Notes: generated by a model from the sequence alone, not told the origin. Counted from the first letter of the stretch, positions 1 through 10,600 are shown. The stretch: 64,000 nt of DNA from Pholis gunnellus (GCA_910591455.2 OU342823.1:296001-360000); one strand, 5' to 3'. A program made the numbers and translations.

Positions 1-782
1 CACATTCCCAGCCATAACATGTGCAACGCTTCTCCGCATACAAATCCTTTTCCTGGCTGCTCAGGGCTGCTAGCTGTGGGGTCGTTTCTTACTGTCCAGT
101 TTGTTCAGAAATGTCCTTCTTGAGAAAAGCGTTCCCAGTAACTCCGCCACTAAATCCGTTTCTCCTTCTTCCGCCATTTCATATTAAAAAAACAAAGCTA
201 GGTAAAATGTCTTTCAATATTTCCACTTGAACTCTGTCTGCTACAACCAAAGCTCTGCTAGCAAGCATTATGTTTCGCGGGCACATAGTCACCACTGACC
301 AATCACAGCACACTCTGCACCTTGCGGCAGAGAGGCATCTGGACTCTGAGCTGCAGTAATGCTGACGTCACTGTAGGCCTGCAAACCGCTCTGGTGCGTC
401 CATTAATCTCAAACTAAAGATCTGATTGGTTGAAGACTCTGTCAATCAACAATATCGTCCCCATTCAACTTAAACTGCACATGGAAGCACTGGGTGAGTC
501 TGCAGGCCTCGGGCCTCTCTTCTTACTAGAGACACAGAGGTGAAATCTGATTGGATAAAAGCTCTACTTAAAACAAGCTGCACTGGAAGCAGAGCAACTG
601 AGGAGCACAGTAGCTGTGCAATGAGAAAATAAGATAATGGGAAAAATATTTTTAGAAATTATAATACATATAAGAAAAATTAAATGTGTTTAAGAAAAAA
701 TATAAAATTATAAAATAGCTATAACTGTGATTCTGTTTAGGCCAGCAGAGAAGGCTTTGCAGGCCCTGACGGCCCGCCACTG
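1..782 (-). mobile_element. hAT-type DNA transposon, end-containing copy (copy 1)
   Basis: The right edge at 769-782 reads ACGGCCCGCCACTG, the inverted complement of the terminal repeat that opens the better-preserved copy at 37,921. Reading inward on the - strand, the two copies match for several hundred bases (shared stretches at about 480-600 and 720-780). The other end is not in the window, so the element either runs off the left edge or is truncated. It carries the start of a transposase (separate entry). The hAT assignment rests on copy 2, which has 8-bp target duplications. Confidence 0.75.
70..177 (-). pseudogene. hAT transposase N-terminus, broken
   Basis: A - strand reading frame starts at the ATG at 177-175 (MAEEGETDLVAELLG...) and stops after 35 codons at 72-70. 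The opening acidic stretch followed by an FSRRTF-like motif resembles the beginning of hAT transposases annotated in fishes as zinc-finger MYM-type 1-like proteins; this is recollection of the family, not a search. Past the stop, another frame continues with a plausible 'QPGKGFV'-like segment, which suggests frameshift decay. Copy 2 of the element keeps only MAEGGETDL before a stop near 38,570, so the same start is recognisable in both. Confidence 0.5.
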
Positions 783-1059
783 CCCTATTCATGTTAAATA
801 CTATTCAAAGTATTGCATGAGACATTTCCAGAGCACAAACTAGCTTAAACTCAGTACTTTTAAATAAAACTCTTCAAACATATACAGATAAAACAAATAA
901 AATATCACTACTAAATATTACTGTCTGTACAAGTGAATTCAGAAAATGGCGACTACTCTTGATACAGCTACGATTACACCGTCCACACGTGGGAACTCAC
1001 GTACACACACACACACACACACTACAGTACTCTGCAAAACTTAGCTCTAAAGTACCCTG
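783..1059. other. AT-rich non-coding spacer with short (AC)n
   Basis: No open frame with coding character. It includes an (AC)10 microsatellite at about 1,003-1,022. Confidence 0.6.
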
Positions 1060-1745
1060 AAATGTATATGGATGATCTTTCTAAAAAGTTAAAAGAGTGT
1101 AAGACAGGATGGCGGGGTAAAGTCTTATTAACCATCTGATGAACTCTGATGAGTGGTCCTGTCTTTTGCTCAGAGTCTCTATGGCGTGCAGTATGACATT
1201 AAATTCAAAAGTGTTATCATGATAGCTAAAACCAAGGAGGATCAGAAGCTACATTTTCCTCCGTTTTAAATTGCAGGCCAAGAGTTAAGAGTTAAATGTG
1301 GTGCACAAAATGAGATATTTGGGTCACATCATCAGGAATGACCTAAGTCATGTTGACGATGTGCAGCCGCAGTGTTGAAAACTATGCACAAGCCAATATG
1401 CTGGCACGTAAATTTCATATGTGTACAGATGATGTTAAAACAGCTCTTTTAACAGCCTACTGTACTCCACTCTATACAGCCCACTTGTGGTGCAGTTATG
1501 GAAAAAAAAAATGAAAAAGATTCAAGTAACATTTAATGATGCTTTAAGAATCTTGTGCTACTAATATGTGTGTGACTCGTAATGTTCCCACCTTCCATGC
1601 TGTGTTGAGGAATTTTATCGACAAATTTAAATGTTGATTGAATGACTCAGAAAATGTAATCATGAAGGCCTTAACTGAGCCAACACAGAGTGATACAAAG
1701 TATTCTTCTTGTTTTTGGAAACATTGGAACAAATGTCTGACCGGA
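1060..1745 (+). pseudogene. Non-LTR (LINE) reverse transcriptase C-terminal fragment
   Basis: Reading the + strand through several frameshifts gives consecutive LINE reverse-transcriptase blocks: MDDLSKKLKE near 1,070, YLGHIIRNDLSH near 1,317-1,355, QANMLARKFHMCTDDVKTAL near 1,393-1,450, and YCTPLYTAHLWCSY near 1,460-1,500 followed by KKMKKIQVTFNDALRIL. These match the post-catalytic thumb region of fish non-LTR elements. The stretch that should hold the YADD box is scrambled. Stops and frame changes throughout show a dead copy. It abuts the GC-rich LTR-element ORF at about 1,740-1,760, so one insertion truncated the other. Confidence 0.8.
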
Positions 1746-3582
1746 TCTGACACGGAGCTGTAGACGACTTCGGACACCAGTGCTCGGGGGGCCGGCCGGA
1801 CTGGGGAGACTGGGGGTCCGGGGGACGGAACTCTAGAGACTGGGGGTCCGGGGAACGGAACTCTAGAGACTGGGGACTAGAAGGTGAACAGGGCTCCAAA
1901 CCCGGGATCTCGGGCGGGCGACCGGACGGCTGGAGTCGTGGTGGAGCCGGGGGATCCGGCGGACGGACGGGCTGAGGCTCTGACTGGAGCTCGGGGAAGC
2001 AGGACTGGACGGGCTGAGGCTCTGACTGGAGCTCGGGGGAGCCGGACTGGGCAGACTGGGGCTCCGACTGGGACTCGGGAGAGCAGGACTGGGCAGACTG
2101 GGGCTCAGGAGAGCCGGACTGGGAAGACTGGGGCTCGGAGGAGCCGGGCTGGACAGGCTGGGGCTCGGAGGAGCCGGGCTGGACAGGCTGGGGCTCCTCG
2201 GCGGCGGCAGGAGCTGAAGGTCGCTACTCCTCGGCGGCGGCAGGAGCTGAAGGTTGCTGCTCCTCGGCGGCGGCAGGAGCTGAAGGTCGCTGCTCCTCGG
2301 CGGCGGCAGGAGCTGAAGGTCGCTGCTCCTCGGCGGCGGCAGGAGCTGAAGGTCGCTGCTCCTCGGAGGCGGCTGGAGCTGAAGGTCGCTGCTCCTCGGA
2401 GGCGGCCGGAGCTGAAGGTCGCTGCTCCTCGGAGGCGGCGGCAGGCACTGGAGGTCGCTGCAGCACGGAGGCGGCGGCGGCAGGCACTGGAGGTCGCTGC
2501 AGCACGGAGGCGGCGGCGGCAGGCACTGGAGGTCGCTGCAGCACGGAGGCGGCGGCGGCAGGCACTGGAGGTCGCTGCTGCACAGGGACGGCGAGGCTCA
2601 GCCAAATGGCAAAGCCTGCTAAGAATAGGCTCAACTCATTGGCGGCGGCCAGGTCCGGGAACTGCTGCTGCGCTGAGGCGGCAGCTGTGACTGGAGGTCG
2701 CTGCTGCGCCTCGGAGACGCCGGTGGCCGGGACTGGAGGTCGCTGCTGCTCCTCGGAGACGGCGGCGGCCGGGACTAGAGGTCGCTGCTGCTCTTCAGAG
2801 ACGGCGGCGGCCGGGACTGGAGGTCGCTGCTGCTCCTCAGAGGCGGCGGCCGGGACTGGAGGTCGCTGCTGCTGCTCGGAGGCGGCGGCGACTGGAACTG
2901 GAGGCCGCTGCTGCACGGAGGCGGCGGCGACTGGAACTGGAGGTCGCTGCTGCTCGGAGGCGGCGATGGCGGCAACGGACTGCTGCGGAGCTGAGGCGGC
3001 AACGGCCGGGACTGGGAGAGGCGGAGGCTCGAAGGTGACAGCTGTAGTCGGCTGGATCGCTGACCGAACACGTGGAGCTGGAGTCGGCTGGATCGCCGAC
3101 CGAACACGGGGAGGAGTCGGTTCCGGTCCAGCGGGAACGGGGGTCCGACCCTTGCTCTGCCTCTTCTTGGGGGCAACAGGGCGGCTTAATTCCAGCTCGA
3201 GGCTAGCCTGCTGGAGGTTCAGCGGCCCTGGAGGCCCTTCTCTGGCCCAGCACATCTCCCGAAGTGGGTCCAACTGCAGCGGCCCAAAGGGAACGGGAAA
3301 TTGCTGACCCTTTCTCTGCTTCCTTCGAGGGTTGACAGGGTAGTCCATCAGTTTACGGTTAGCCCTTTGAAGACTCGGAGGCCCTCCCAAGACCAGGCGG
3401 GTTCCCGCAAACTGTTCATGCCAATCAGGGAAAAAGTGCTCGAAACATTGGTCCCCTGACTCCCACAAGTCACAGTTTGCCTTCTGGACCCTCCGAGGCC
3501 CTCCAAAGGCAGGGCGGGTTCCCACAAACGGTAAATCCCACTCAGGGAGACGACCATCCCAACGGTGGCCTGCTGAGTCCAT
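1746..3582 (-). pseudogene. Proline-rich repeat ORF of an LTR retrotransposon (one premature stop)
   Basis: The - strand is continuously open in one frame from the LTR edge at 3,601 to about 1,660, apart from a single TAG at 2,226-2,224. The most likely start is the ATG at 3,582-3,580 (MDSAGHRWDGRLPEWDLPF), 18 bases inside the LTR terminus. The N-terminal ~150 residues are non-repetitive, with two related blocks (FAGTRLVLGGPP / FVGTRPAFGGPR). The rest is arrays of Pro/Ala/Glu/Gln-rich units (RPPVPAAA.SEEQQ type, then RPSAPAAAEEQ, then EPQPVQPGSS). Position just inside an LTR suggests a gag-like first ORF of the element; no gag, protease or RT motif is visible in it. The stop sits where the repeat consensus has CAG (Gln), so it is a one-base change. 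The opposite strand is also open, but that is a by-product of repeat periods that are multiples of three. Confidence 0.6.
2200..2960. repeat. GC-rich minisatellite arrays with 33-, 39- and 42-bp periods
   Basis: Three successive tandem arrays lie inside the proline-rich ORF. Units of 33 bp (core GGCAGGAGCTGAAGGTCGCT) cover about 2,200-2,440. Units of 39 bp (core GGCACTGGAGGTCGCTG) run at 2,444, 2,483 and 2,522. Units of about 42 bp (core CGGGACTGGAGGTCGCTGCT) cover about 2,690-2,960. All share the sub-motif GGAGGTCGCTG or a close variant, so they derive from one ancestral unit. Each period is a multiple of three, which preserves the reading frame. Confidence 0.85.
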
Positions 3583-3600
3583 CTTTTGGTCAGTTCGTTC

Positions 3601-3662
3601 TGTCACGGGAATGCAAGGACTAGGACTCAATTGCAAGACCACAGGAGATAGAGTCAGGACAA
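3601..3662 (-). mobile_element. LTR 3' terminus (truncated)
   Basis: The + strand reads TGTCACGGGAATGCAAGGAC and continues to GACCACAGGAGATAGAGTC. The solo LTR at 30,677 begins TGTCACGGGAGTTCAAGAGT and also contains GACCACAGGAGACACAGTC. In - orientation this is the 3' end of an LTR (ending ...CCCGTGACA) and the proline-rich ORF begins just inside it. Only about 60 bp remain before gypsy integrase sequence starts, so the LTR is cut off. Confidence 0.7.
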
Positions 3663-3679
3663 TGACACCCGAGCTTCCG

Positions 3680-4028
3680 TCCTAGCCTGTACCACCTGTG
3701 CGTGTAACAAGGCCTATTACGACCTCTGCCTGTTCCCCACAAGCCTTAGTCGCATAGGGCTTTGGACTTTGTCACTGGATTTCCCCCCTCCGAGAACAAT
3801 ACGGTCATCCTGACCATCGTGGACCGTTTTTCCAAGGCGGCTGACTTTATTCCCCTTCCCAAGCTCCCGTCTGCCCGCGAGACCGCAGACTTGTTGGTCC
3901 AACATGTTTTTAGGCTCCACTGTATCCCTGTGGACATTGTTTCCGATCGGGGTCCCCAGTTCTCCTCCCAAGTCTGGAAGGCGTTCTGCCGCAGCCTCGG
4001 CGCCACCGCTAGCCTCTCCTCCTGCTAG
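3680..4028 (+). pseudogene. Ty3/gypsy integrase core fragment
   Basis: The + strand encodes a typical chromovirus-like integrase core: MDFVTGFPPSENNTVILTIV from 3,762, then DRFSKAADFIPLPKLPSA, and SDRGPQFSSQVWKAFC near 3,942-3,990. The two aspartates of the DDE triad are visible (in DFVTG and SDRG). The frame ends before the glutamate. The zinc-finger side upstream (about 3,690-3,760) is recognisable only with a frameshift. It is an inactive fragment of a gypsy pol gene, joined directly to LTR sequence downstream by a deletion. Confidence 0.85.
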
Positions 4029-4127
4029 CCTAGCCTCTCCGCCTGTGAATAAATCCTTGGTTTGAGAAAGAACTCTGCTGTCCTGTATCTGCATTTTGGT
4101 CTGTGAACACACCACACCATTGGCAGA
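4029..4127 (+). mobile_element. Gypsy LTR remnant with polyadenylation signal
   Basis: Between the integrase fragment and gag-protease remnants lies about 100 bp resembling the R/U5 end of a fish gypsy LTR, with AATAAA at 4,048-4,053 and a CTGCATTTTGGTCTGTGAAC tail-like segment. The borders are inferred. Confidence 0.45.
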
Positions 4128-4512
4128 GCTAGACTCAACTCTAGAGGAACAACAGTAACGGCTGCGGGAGGGGAGGTTCATCTACTGCTCCCAGTTGGGT
4201 CATTTCCTTGTTTTTGTCTGGTAAAAAACAGGGCTCGCCAGACGATGGCACTGGTGAGCCGTACTGTGTCCTTGGACTACTCCTCTCTCTCTCACCTCTG
4301 TCCAACTCATCACCTCCTCTCAGACTCTTATGGACTGGAGTTCAGCCAAGAGACTATACAGCTGAGGCCCATTCCCCTTCCTATGATGCTGGAAGCCAAC
4401 ACACTGGACGGACGTCTGCTGTGTAAGGTCACCCATCGCACTCGACCGGTTAAGCTCACCATTGCGGGAGGCCACACAGAGACACTGAGTCTTTGTGGAA
4501 TTCTCGCCGAAC
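4128..4512 (+). pseudogene. Gypsy gag nucleocapsid and protease remnant
   Basis: Translation with frame changes shows LREGRFIYCSQLGHF near 4,157-4,200, a decayed CCHC knuckle whose first and last cysteines are lost. It is followed by a retropepsin-region stretch PLPMMLEANTLDGRLLCKVT with THRTRPVKLTIAGGH at about 4,370-4,470, as in fish gypsy polyproteins. The usual DSGA active-site segment is deleted. From about 4,513 the sequence is a different repeat. Confidence 0.7.
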
Positions 4513-4768
4513 AGGTTTCCATGGATCGTGGTCATATCTGGACCCTGGTCCTGCCTGACACCCCCTGCTAATATTATTAGTATTCACATTTCTATTACTA
4601 TTACCGATACCATTACTAGTTTTATTATCATTCTACTATATCCACTGCTGCTGTTGTTATAATTAGCAGTCGTACATTTTCCATCATTATTCTGCTTACT
4701 ACTCATTATGTGAATCATTTCTGTCATATGCATTGAGTGTGTTGTAACTCTTGTTATGTTGTTTATAA
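4513..4768 (-). repeat. Dispersed teleost repeat (CCTCAGAGGG family), copy 1
   Basis: The + strand sequence GGTTTCCATGGATCGTGGTC and the AT-rich stretch after it (ATTTCTATTACTATTACC..., CTACTATATCCACTGCTGC) match, in reverse complement, bases 25,640-25,910 of the complete copy. This is the same family in opposite orientation. The L2 LINE tail begins at its far end. Confidence 0.75.
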
Positions 4769-5640
4769 TTATAATAATAATAATGCATTTTATTTGTAGC
4801 GCACTATTCATTCAGAGAATCTCAGAGTGCCACAGAGCCAGTACATAGTTAAAACATAGTTAACACATATTATAATAAAAAAAACTAGTAAACATAAGCA
4901 CAATAGAGAACAATTAAAGAACAGAAACACAAAAGAAATAGCTGACAGTGATTTAGCACAAGGTCAGAAACGCCTTCCTGAATAAAAAGGTTTTTAGGCC
5001 GGTCTTAAAAGAGTCTAGTGTCTGTGTTGCCCTTAGGTGGTCAGGGAGACTGTTCCACAGGCGCGGCGCTGCCGAGCCAAAGGCCCGGTCGCCCATGGTT
5101 TGGAGCTTGGTGTTGGGGACCTGGAGGAGCGAGCTGTTTGAAGATCTGAGGGTGTGGGTGGAGGTTTGGGGAGTGATGAGTTCTTGTAGGTAGGGTGGTG
5201 CATGTCCATTTATGCATTTATGTGTGAGTAGTAGGACTTTGTAGTCCATCCGGAATGAGACAGGGAGCCAGTGTAGTGAGTGTAGAATGGGTGTTATGTG
5301 CTCATGAGTTACAGTAGTCCAGTCTTGAGGAGATAAAGGCGAGGACGAGCTTCTCTGCATCTGACGGGGTTAAAATGGGGCGGAGTTTGGAGATGTTTTT
5401 GAGATGATAAAAGGAGGTTTTCCACAGGTGTTTTATATGGTCTTTAAAGGTCAGGTGAGGGTCAAACCTAACTCCCAGATTAGTGGCTGTGGAGGAGAGG
5501 GGGATGACCTGACCGTCGAAGGTGAGATGAGTTATGGAAGATGACTGAACCTGGTGTGGAGTGCCAACAAGGAGGGCTTCGGTTTTGCTACTGTTTAATT
5601 GGAGAAAGTTGCTGCTCATCCACGTCTTTATCTCCCCAAG
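4769..5640 (-). pseudogene. L2-like LINE, 5'-truncated, reverse transcriptase C-terminus
   Basis: The - strand encodes the distal reverse-transcriptase region. An upstream block (5,619 to about 5,305) has MSSNFLQLNSSKTEALLVGT, then a TNLGVRFDPHLTFKDHI block, ending SSRLDYCNS. A downstream block (about 5,305-4,953) has ITPILHSLHWLPVSFRMDYK, then GDRAFGSAAPRLWNSLPDHL and FKTGLKTFLFRKAF. These are hallmark L2/Rex-type C-terminal motifs. The roughly 20 residues normally found between the blocks are missing, which breaks the frame. The 3' end reads AATAAAATGCATTATTATT on the - strand, the usual L2 tail with a short microsatellite. Confidence 0.88.
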
Positions 5641-6529
5641 ACAGGCTTGGGGAGTTTATTTCTTACACATGAATTTTTTGCCTGATCCCTGCCTTATTTG
5701 TTTGCCTTTTCTGACTGCCTACCTGTGTACCAAACCTGTTCTGGCAAGTAAAGACTGTTTTACCTACACCATGTCCTGGTTGTGCAATTGCGTCCTGCTT
5801 TTTCCCTGTGGTTAACCTGTTGTAACATCTATAATAGATAAAGACAAAGCTATTAAAGGGAATCCATATCAACAAAACGTATACATATGAGAACAGTAGT
5901 AGTACTAATAATGAGATGAATAGAAAATGATGACTACTAATAAGCAGCAGCAGTAGATTTAATAAAATAATGATAAAAACTAATATTAGCTGTATGTAGC
6001 GTTAATACTCGTAGCAGATTTAGTAAATAATAGTTAATTATTATCAAAATATGGTTTATAAACCCATACATTTGTAAATGAATGATGGTACCTAGCTTAT
6101 GCTTTATGACACCATTAATTTAATTAATATAATTTTAACATAAGAATCAATTTAGGATGCCATAAAATTTTGGAAAAATAAGGGAAAAGATTTAATATTA
6201 ATCAAATAAATCATAAGGTCTTTATAAATGAAATATTTATTGGACAAACTAAAAAGCGAAACTACTAAACAAAAAATAAATGAATCAATGATAAAATAAA
6301 CAAAATGAATAGAATGACTAAAAAATATGATCAACAGTACAATAAATAACAATGAACAACAAATAAAAAGGATTGCATGTGACCAGGTAGAGTCAGTGAC
6401 TCATATCATTGGTTGATGTCTATTAATTATTCCTTCTTATGGAAAATTTGACCTTTGCCATTATTTTGCACATTTTTTATAGAATTTTGTTTTAAATACA
6501 ATTATATATTAAGGAGTAGTTCAAATTGA
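5641..6529. other. Non-coding, AT-rich; possible LTR scrap at 5,641-5,822
   Basis: About 5,680-5,810 resembles the end of a fish LTR (CCTGTTCTGGCAAGTAAAGA, then CCATGTCCTGGTTGTGC), but no borders are visible. The rest is very AT-rich with trinucleotide-like ATA/AGT stretches and no coding signal. Confidence 0.4.
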
Positions 6530-6665
6530 TATGAAACTAGAGAAATATTAAACAAAACTCGTTTTGTGGGCCAGATTATATGATATATTTGGCAATATGT
6601 AGCGGGCCGTAGGGAGGAGAGGGGGAGCCGGAAATGGCACGGGGGCCGGCAGTTTGAGACCCCTG
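6530..6665. mobile_element. hAT (Charlie-like) terminal fragment
   Basis: The segment ends with GCAGTTTGAGACCCCTG. Its complement, CAGGGGTCTCAAACTGC, is the widespread hAT terminal motif of vertebrate genomes, preceded here by the usual GC-rich GGGCCG stretch. Only one end is recognisable. Confidence 0.6.
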
Positions 6666-7449
6666 CTTTAGAGGGATATTCTTTCAAAAAGTCACCGCAT
6701 TGCTTCCTTTACATTCATGCTCTCACCCTTTATCCCTCAATAAGCAACCCTTTCCACCCCCTCCACACTCATCACAATGCTATCAGAGCCCAGGCCACAT
6801 CCAGCCAGACACTCACCTTCCCCTGTGCTCTCACTTTATTCCTTCACAAAGACTCAACAATGACCTATGTAGACATATTGTACAGCGAGGTTAGTCCCAG
6901 CAATGCTAAGTGGAATTGTGTGCGTGTCTGTTGGGGGAGGGGATGCTTCCAGTACTCCTCCAGATCTTCTGTTATGTGATAGAATCTTCACCCCCTCTCC
7001 CTTTCTGCTCAAGAATTCTCACCGCTGAAGATGGAGAAGTGTGATAGCATATATGAGAATGTCCTAATGTCTGCCATCTCCATCGTCTGGCTCGCTATTC
7101 AGAGAGGAGTTTTAGAATGCTGATTCCCTCCGGACACAGCCATTCATCCTGGGTGAAGGAGATACATTTTGTCTTTGTGGATTTCGGAGAGGGAAATGAA
7201 GTGTTAAAAAAAAAAAATCATGAATCTGTATCTGGTGGGAGTGTACAGTGAGTGAATGTCAAATATTTAAAGTAAGTTTAAAGTTTTAAAGTTGGTATAC
7301 AAACATGTTTTTGAATGTGGTCAACATTGCTTACTTGTAAATGCATTAAATAAGAGATTATTTTGCCTTTCAGTGTAGTAAATTACATATTTGTATCAAA
7401 TGTAAGTATATACTAAAGATAGAAATACAGGAATTAGATGGATACATTA
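6666..7449. other. Non-coding stretch
   Basis: I see no gene or recognisable element. There is a short poly-A run at 7,206-7,217. Confidence 0.5.
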
Positions 7450-7612
7450 CAGGATTTATACTTTGCCCAGTGTATGTGAATGGTCATGTGATATTCATTT
7501 TCAGGCCTGTTAGTATGGACGGAAATCAGTTTTAAAATGGTGATGTAATGCTTGTGTGGATGGAAAGCATTTTAAAACAAAAATGTATTAGGCTGGATGT
7601 AGACTGAGAAGG
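7450..7612 (+). repeat. DNA-transposon end, copy related to 28,590-28,735
   Basis: GTGTATGTGAATGGTCATGT, GATATTCATTTTCAGGCCTG and TAGTATGGACGGAAATCA match, with few changes, the right end of the Harbinger-like element at 28,597-28,660. Both copies end in a similar GATGTAG.CT.AG motif. Confidence 0.65.
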
Positions 7613-7984
7613 AAGGGGGCCTACCTCAACCCTAACCGTTCCCTTGCATCCCCAACCATACACATTTAGGTTAACATTTAAATGCAGAGAGAAGCTAAAC
7701 CAAGATTCTTAAGGGATGAGGGTTATTTTTCATTGTCCATCCCAGTGTCAACAAAGTACTTCCTCCTCCCCTCTTTTTTTCTCTCTGGTGTGTGCCCTCT
7801 GCTCATATTAGATCCGGCCTTTCTTATTGATGTTTAGTAACCAATCAGTAGTACAAAGGAACACCATGTGTTCTTTTCAGACATGGAAAACTTAAAATTG
7901 CTGGCTCATCAAGCTGTTCATGTGATATTTGGTTATTCAGATATAGATTTAATTTACATTAATGTTTCATGGCTTGATTTAGAC
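7613..7984. other. Non-coding stretch
   Basis: A pyrimidine-rich run lies at 7,760-7,800. No coding signal or repeat is recognised. Confidence 0.4.
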
Positions 7985-8260
7985 ATGACAAGCTCCTGTA
8001 GTTTGCGACGACAAACAACTCTGGTGGGGAGTCCGCCTACAAGTGTGAGATTAACCATCTGGTGACCGGTTGCAGACAACTGTGAGCTTCACGCTCTAAA
8101 GACAGAGGAGATGGGGGTGGATTTAAAAAAGAATCAAGCCCCACCCACACCCATTGACTGTCTGACTCCCCAGTCGACACTGTGGAGTCCTTCCGATTCC
8201 TCGGCTCCATCATCACCCAGGACCTCCAGACTGGCATATGTGATCTTACAGTACAGTGAT
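7985..8260 (+). pseudogene. LINE reverse transcriptase fragment
   Basis: One + frame gives ELHALKTEEMGVDLKKN (8,083-8,133) and, after a shift, VDTVESFRFLGSIITQDLQ (8,176-8,232). These match the 'NTLKTKEMVVDFRR ... VESFRFLG' blocks of Rex1/L2-like fish LINEs. It is a short decayed fragment followed by a (CT)n run at 8,274-8,302. Confidence 0.7.
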
Positions 8261-8270
8261 CTTAGAAAGC

Positions 8271-8273
<3 letters not shown>

Positions 8274-8302
<29 letters not shown>
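8274..8302 (+). repeat. (CT)n microsatellite
   Basis: About 14 uninterrupted CT units. Confidence 0.95.
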
Positions 8303-8306
<4 letters not shown>

Positions 8307-8594
8307 TCACTCAAAAGACTGGTCTGACCTAGTAAAACTTCAGTCGTGACTGTTACATGAAAGTTTTTATTGAGACATGAGACCAACAGCTTTGGTTCTG
8401 CACCATCTGTCCTGAGTGTACATTTGATGGTTCATTACTCTCTGTAGGGCTCTACGATCCTGAGCAGAGCAGTTACGAGACCAGTTGGTAATGCCCCATT
8501 TTAGGATACTTTCCTAGTACAGTAGAAGGTCTTTAGGATTTCCTAACCTGAGGTGGTAAAGGCCAAGATGTCATGATGTGGATCATGTCAGATC

Positions 8595-8760
8595 CTAATG
8601 GTGCGTTCACACCAAACGTAATCGCGTCATTCGAGCCGCATTTACTCGCAGGGGACCATTTGTGGTCATTTGCGTGATTCACGCTATTCGCGCCAGACGC
8701 ACCGGAGAGGGGCGTGGCTTAGCGCCCTGAAAGCTGTTATCAATTTAAGCCATTTAGTTC
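8595..8760 (+). mobile_element. MITE-like end (GGTGCGTTCACACCAAACG)
   Basis: GGTGCGTTCACACCAAACGT at 8,599 followed by a CG-rich segment is a common fish non-autonomous DNA-transposon terminus. The opposite end was not found, so extent and superfamily are uncertain. Confidence 0.45.
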
Positions 8761-10095
8761 CGCCATCAACCATACAAGAAATAACCTCTATTTCTGCTTA
8801 GTACTTGTTATTGAAGTCGCAGATATCCTGGGAAACTAAACGCTGTATAGCTGTGGGTTACACTTTCTTACCTCCTTACTTTAGAGATTTGAGCTTTGAT
8901 CTGCTTTGCCACTAGCTCTGTATCCACCCGAAGGTTGGTTCTCCAATTTGGCCTTGAACCTGCCCCTCAGGGTCTGTGTGTGGTGTCTGGATCTTGGTAT
9001 AGATGGATGGGTGGCCATGCTCTGCCTCTAAACAGCACTCCTCCGCCCTCCCATTCAGTGATTAATGGTCTTTTAGTTGACAAATCACCCCTGAGGCTCA
9101 GAGATGGGGGAAAGGTAGACAGACAATTGCTGCTAGACAATCAATGCCACAAGGTTTCTCTTTCACCCCCTCTGGTCAGAGTTGTGTTTTCTCAGAGACA
9201 AGAGAAAAATATGTCTAATTTTACTTGTAAGTGAGCAGACTTTACTTTACACTTTGAATTAAAAAAATGAGTAGAAAATGATTTACATTCAGTTAACATA
9301 AAGAATTTCAGTATCTGGGGTTTATTTTTATACACCTTTTACACAACAGAAATTAAGCAAAGAGGAAGACAAAGAAAAGTCACAATAACATCTTACTTGA
9401 TTGTGACAGAATCAAAAAACTTGGGATGTACCCTTTAAAACATTTCATCCATTTGTTTGGTACCTCCAAAACAATTGTTTTATTTTTTTTTATCATTTTA
9501 GATTCTATCAATTCAATACTATTCCAACAACATTTGCTTAATACATACATTACAATATACATAATGTACGTTGTTTCACTTTATGAACCATAAGAGAATG
9601 CCTTAATCGTTGTTAATGAAAGCTAGATTCCAGGGCCATTGAAAAATTACAGCAATATAGAATCATGGAAGATAATTTAAAAAATCAGGAGGATATGCTG
9701 ACGGACACACAAAACATTTTTTTATAATTTATCTGACTGTTCCAAGTGTTCCTTTTTTTTTATGAAATTCTCTTTTGATTCATAAATGACACAATTTAAA
9801 TTCTGTTATAGGGTGCATTTTGAATGGGTAGACAATGTTGGCAGAAACAAAATCCATATGCACCACTAAACACACACACACTACTAACCCTTACCCAAAC
9901 CTTAGACCTTAAAATGTAATTATTTACCTCATGGGAATGTTCATTTTGTCCACATAATGAAGGTTATTCCCCATAATGTGACTGTTTGAACAGATTTATG
10001 TCCTCAAAAGACAGGTAAAACACACCCACCTAGACACACACACACACACTGGCCCCCCTTTGTTCAGGAAACAGGTGAGAAACACACAGGATATA
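8761..10095. other. Non-coding stretch
   Basis: AT-rich, with short CA-rich segments at 9,869-9,880 and 10,034-10,050. No coding signal. Confidence 0.45.
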
Positions 10096-10600
10096 CGTCG
10101 AAGCCATATTTGAATCAAAATAAGCGGGGATTTATCCGTTCTCATCAAGAAAATCAGCTCAAGGTGAGAAGCATTTATGATTATTAGCGGTGGAGCGGCT
10201 TGTTTTTGTGGGGCTTGTTGGCTGTATCTTTGAAATGGTTTCACAGAGAAAAATTCTGAAGATATGTCTGGATTCTGTGTCGAATTCTTTTGCTTTCTGA
10301 TGTATTGGTCGGCCGTGTTAGCCGTTAGCTTTTTGTTTGTAGCTTTCTCCGGAGTCAGTAGTTCGTACAAATACGTGATATTGTGGTACATCTTCTCTTT
10401 GATTATATCAGTTTGTGTATAATTGTGTTTGCAGTGTGTAAAATGGCTTACATGATATTGTTACACAGAATTTCTTCGTTAAGTCGGTATATAACGTGTA
10501 TAACATTCATTATATTTGTTTCTGAGAAGTGCATTCTACGACACTCTCTTCGCTAAACTGTCTCGCTGGAGAACCAAATGATCCTCGGTCGGTAGCAGAT
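10096..10600 (+). repeat. Unclassified dispersed repeat, copy A
   Basis: Shares ordered blocks with 23,555-24,030: GGCTTGTTGGCTGTA, TGATATTGTGG followed by ATCTTCT, GTGTTTGCAGTGTGTAAAATGG, and TTCTACGAC.CTCTCTTCG. Spacing is similar throughout, so the two copies descend from one sequence. No protein or classic terminal repeats were seen. Confidence 0.75.

Noticed and set aside
1884..2690. Long + strand open frame through the GC-rich repeats
   Set aside because: It is the antisense shadow of the proline-rich - strand ORF. In-phase repeat periods keep several frames open, and the - strand frame has the non-repetitive start next to the LTR.
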